Assembly: GCA_017988335.1 (NCBI GenBank)
Contig: JAGNRZ010000005.1
Location: 1 to 45,166, forward strand
Direction: 5' to 3'
Source of the DNA: Ferruginibacter sp.
Lineage (GTDB): Bacteria > Bacteroidota > Bacteroidia > Chitinophagales > Chitinophagaceae
Length of the DNA stretch: 45,166 nt
Positions within the stretch are counted from its first letter, which is position 1. Every line of letters starts with the position of its first letter. The notes under the pieces are model-generated. The model was not told the origin of the DNA and made no database searches. It saw only the letters and a program-made list of their open reading frames with translations. This document shows, piece after piece, positions 42,672-45,166 of this stretch. Position numbers and translations under genes: made by a program.

Positions 42672-44867
42672 TTAGTTTGCAATCACTATTTTAGTAGTAG
42701 CAATATCAGTAGCAGTACTAATTTTTACATAATAAGTACCTGTATTTAATTTGCTTACATTTAAAGTATGTGAAGCTGGAACATTTTTTATTTCTGTAAA
42801 TAAAACCTGTTGCCCATTACTGTTAAATACTTCTACTGTAATAGTTTTATTAATAAATTTATCTGTCAATAAAATATTTACATTATTTTTTGCAGGCGTA
42901 GGATATACACCTACTGTAGCATTAGCAGTATAACGTATTATTTTTACATTACTATAAGTTATCTTTCCTTGAGGATCAATTTGCTTAATACGATAATAAT
43001 TATTGGCATTAGCAACAGGATTAGCATCTACAAAATTGTACGCTAACTGTGTTGCTTGATAAGTTACTAACGAAGTATATTCAGCACCATTTGTACTTCT
43101 TTCAATACTAAATGTAGTACCCGTTACTTTCACAGCCACTTCAAAATTAATAGCAGTTTTAGCGTTAATTTTTGTAGCACTAAAATTAAGATAATCAATG
43201 GCAAGTATAGATGTATATTGTAATGTAACGCTTCCCGGTGTAGGGTCTTCAATACCAGCATTATCAATAGCTACAAATGGTATAACTACATTAGTAACTC
43301 CATTTACAGGATCTACAGTAATAGTTTGAGATGGAACTCCACCTGGAGCATTAATAGTAACACCGCCAGCTGGCCATACAGCACAAGTAGCAGTAGGGCA
43401 AGTGCCAGGTATATCACCAGCATTTGGATAATAGGTAACACCACCTATAGTAATGCTAGTAGCGTTACTTGGAAAAGCAGTAATTCTTATTTTATCTACT
43501 GTGCCTCCACTAGAATCTTGTGTATTAGGATTAGTACCTACATTGCTTGTAACAAACCAATTAGGGTTTACAGTAGTATTTACAGTACCACCAGGGTTAA
43601 GACCAATTACTTGAGAATTTACAGCACTTTGAGGAGGTTGCTGTATTCCAAAATTTATATTAGCAACATCAGATACTCCAACTGTTACCGCAGTATTTAG
43701 ATTTGCAGTTCCATCATTTCCTGCACCTGTACCAGAGCCTGTTTCACCTGTTGCTGCCCATCCTGCTGGTAAAGCAGTTGCTGGTGCTGGGCTGCCAACT
43801 GTTCCTTGGTTGGTGCTTATTTGTACGGTGTAGCCACTATTTTTTCCTACTGGTAAAGTATAAGTACCATTACTATTTACAGGTATAGTTGCTAATACCG
43901 TTACCCCATCTGCACTTAATAAATTGGCATATAATTGTTGGATTGGAGTAGAACTTAATGGACCTCCTATTCCAGTACCATCTACAGTGCTATTTGTTAA
44001 ACCATTTACATCGTTAAAAACAGTACCCGTTAAATTTACTTTTGCAAAAGTAGTACTACCTGGCCATTGACAACCTATTGAAAATGAAGACTGGCGATTG
44101 TTTACAGTGGTGTTTATATTTGTATTAGTTACAACCCAATTATTATTAAATCTAAATGAAAAACCGCTAGCTGATGCATAATTTGCAAAAGCACTAAATT
44201 CAGGACTAGTTGCAACTCCCAATTGAGATTCATTAGGACCTGTTACAGTATTTCCACTTATTGTTTCTTTGGAAGGTATTGCACCAAATGGGCTGGTAAT
44301 TAGAGAGCTGGGAGTTGTATTAAAAGTTATGCTTTCCCGTATGACATCTGTATTTGTAGCTAAAGTACCATCATTATCAATTACTATAACAGTAAAAGGT
44401 AAAAAAACTGGTATTGTGGTATTTGCTTTATAAAAATTTACAGTCCAATCACTATATAAATTATAAACAGTATTTGCTGTTCCTCCCGATCTGTTGGCGG
44501 CACCACTAGATGATTTTTTTACAAAACCAGGTTGAAAATTACTGTCAACACCACCAATAGTAGCTGCACAATCATAATTTAAAGCAAAATCTTTCGTAAA
44601 ATCATAAGGCGATGTAGGTATTTGCATAGCAGTTAAGGTGAAAACCGCATCTACCTGTTGAGTTATTCCAGTACCTTGTAATACATTTCTGTATCGATAT
44701 GTTGAACCAACTACGTTTGCAGTTCCAGTAATATCACTAGCATTTGTGATTGCAGGAAATGCCATGGTTACTGTTTGTGCTCCCATACAGCTTGTAGCAC
44801 CGTATTGGGCATTTGTGTTAGCAAAAAAAAGGATGCTAAAAATTAAGAAGATGAAGAGTTGCTTCAT
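42672..44867 (-). CDS. Large secreted surface protein with SdrD B-like domain and T9SS type A sorting domain
   Basis: 731 residues. Signal peptide 1-20 (ends NTNA), an N-terminal beta-rich part (about 25-275) unlike any family I know, a carboxypeptidase-regulatory/SdrD B-like domain at about 280-400 (VNLTGTVFNDVNG, then LLSADGVTVLATIPVNSNGTYTLPV in two stretches), further beta-sandwich sequence, and a C-terminal T9SS sorting tail at about 655-731 (VGVYPTPAKNNVNILL, TGTYYVKIST, TTKIVIAN). It should be exported by Sec, then by the T9SS, and attached to the cell surface or released. Codon use looks Thr/Asn/Ala-rich but not foreign. The 299 bases upstream are AT-rich and hold no other gene. Confidence 0.85.
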   Translation of the reverse strand: MKQLFIFLIFSILFFANTNAQYGATSCMGAQTVTMAFPAITNASDITGTANVVGSTYRYRNVLQGTGITQQVDAVFTLTAMQIPTSPYDFTKDFALNYDCAATIGGVDSNFQPGFVKKSSSGAANRSGGTANTVYNLYSDWTVNFYKANTTIPVFLPFTVIVIDNDGTLATNTDVIRESITFNTTPSSLITSPFGAIPSKETISGNTVTGPNESQLGVATSPEFSAFANYASASGFSFRFNNNWVVTNTNINTTVNNRQSSFSIGCQWPGSTTFAKVNLTGTVFNDVNGLTNSTVDGTGIGGPLSSTPIQQLYANLLSADGVTVLATIPVNSNGTYTLPVGKNSGYTVQISTNQGTVGSPAPATALPAGWAATGETGSGTGAGNDGTANLNTAVTVGVSDVANINFGIQQPPQSAVNSQVIGLNPGGTVNTTVNPNWFVTSNVGTNPNTQDSSGGTVDKIRITAFPSNATSITIGGVTYYPNAGDIPGTCPTATCAVWPAGGVTINAPGGVPSQTITVDPVNGVTNVVIPFVAIDNAGIEDPTPGSVTLQYTSILAIDYLNFSATKINAKTAINFEVAVKVTGTTFSIERSTNGAEYTSLVTYQATQLAYNFVDANPVANANNYYRIKQIDPQGKITYSNVKIIRYTANATVGVYPTPAKNNVNILLTDKFINKTITVEVFNSNGQQVLFTEIKNVPASHTLNVSKLNTGTYYVKISTATDIATTKIVIAN

Positions 44868-45166
44868 ATTTTATTATATTTTAATGTTTGTAAAAAGTGT
44901 ATTTTTCAAAAATTGTTAACCAATCTATAAAACACAAAGTTGCAAAATTTTCTAAAATAGTTGCATCAATTTTTGTATAAAAAATACTACAAAATATTAC
45001 CACAAGCAACTCATTAACAATACATTACAATAATTAAATATTTGAATAAATTTATATTTTAACCATTGCATCTGATAACCAATTTGGTATAAAAATGTAA
45101 AAAAAATCATACAAATAATTAAGGGTTGTTTCATCCTTATTCGCTAATTTTTAATTAATGCATTAC
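44868..45166. other. AT-rich non-coding region upstream of the T9SS protein
   Basis: No supported gene. It should contain the promoter of the T9SS protein gene; no perfect TAnnTTTG match was found near the start codon. Confidence 0.4.

Overview
The window is AT-rich (roughly two-thirds A+T by eye) and comes from a member of the Bacteroidota, most likely the Chitinophagales. The reasons are the SusC/SusD pair, proteins with type IX secretion (T9SS) sorting tails, a PorE-like OmpA protein, a fused E1 alpha/beta dehydrogenase, tandem DUF1573 proteins, and many copies of the Bacteroidota -7 promoter element TAnnTTTG just upstream of genes. Species cannot be named from the sequence. I saw no tRNA, rRNA, CRISPR array, prophage or complete insertion sequence.

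Layout. 0.2-2.8 kb: cysteine desulfurase and phosphoglucosamine mutase (minus). 2.9-3.7 kb: SAM methyltransferase. 3.8-7.8 kb: two tandem LtaS/MdoB-like membrane phosphotransferases (minus). 7.9-9.8 kb: PAP2 phosphatase and a CNNM/CorC-type transporter. 9.8-12.8 kb: HAD hydrolase and fused 2-oxoacid dehydrogenase E1 (minus). 12.9-14.0 kb: two DUF1573 proteins. 14.0-14.45 kb: non-coding, with two hairpins and a possible MITE-like element. 14.5-17.3 kb: aquaporin, Bcp-type peroxiredoxin, a stand-alone T9SS sorting domain, an RlmI-like rRNA methyltransferase. 17.5-19.8 kb: grpE-dnaJ and a DUF3467 protein. 19.8-25.6 kb: SusC-SusD-DUF1735 operon ending in a strong terminator. 25.8-28.9 kb: a helix-hairpin-helix/outer-membrane protein and an outer-membrane barrel protein. 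29.0-30.5 kb: folD-queE. 30.7-32.6 kb: PorE-like protein. 32.6-38.7 kb: a tightly packed eight-gene minus-strand operon of secreted, lipid-anchored or membrane proteins, almost all unrecognised. 38.9-41.4 kb: a divergently transcribed two-component system. 41.5-42.6 kb: dprA. 42.7-44.9 kb: a large T9SS-secreted surface protein.

How the genes work together. Most of the window is housekeeping plus cell-envelope function. The best candidate for an undescribed system is 32.6-41.4 kb. A TPR histidine kinase and a NarL-type regulator stand back to back with eight envelope genes. These include a repeat-rich fibre-like protein, a predicted HELTH zinc metallopeptidase carrying a six-blade tectonin-like propeller, two paralogous small Cys-containing lipoproteins, a third lipoprotein and a protein with a Cys cluster. 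The shared intergenic region holds a 14-bp direct repeat that could be the regulator's operator. A second theme is a dispersed small hairpin family (around 2.9, 14.3, 18.0, 18.1 and 27.9 kb); one copy overlaps the probable start of a coding region.
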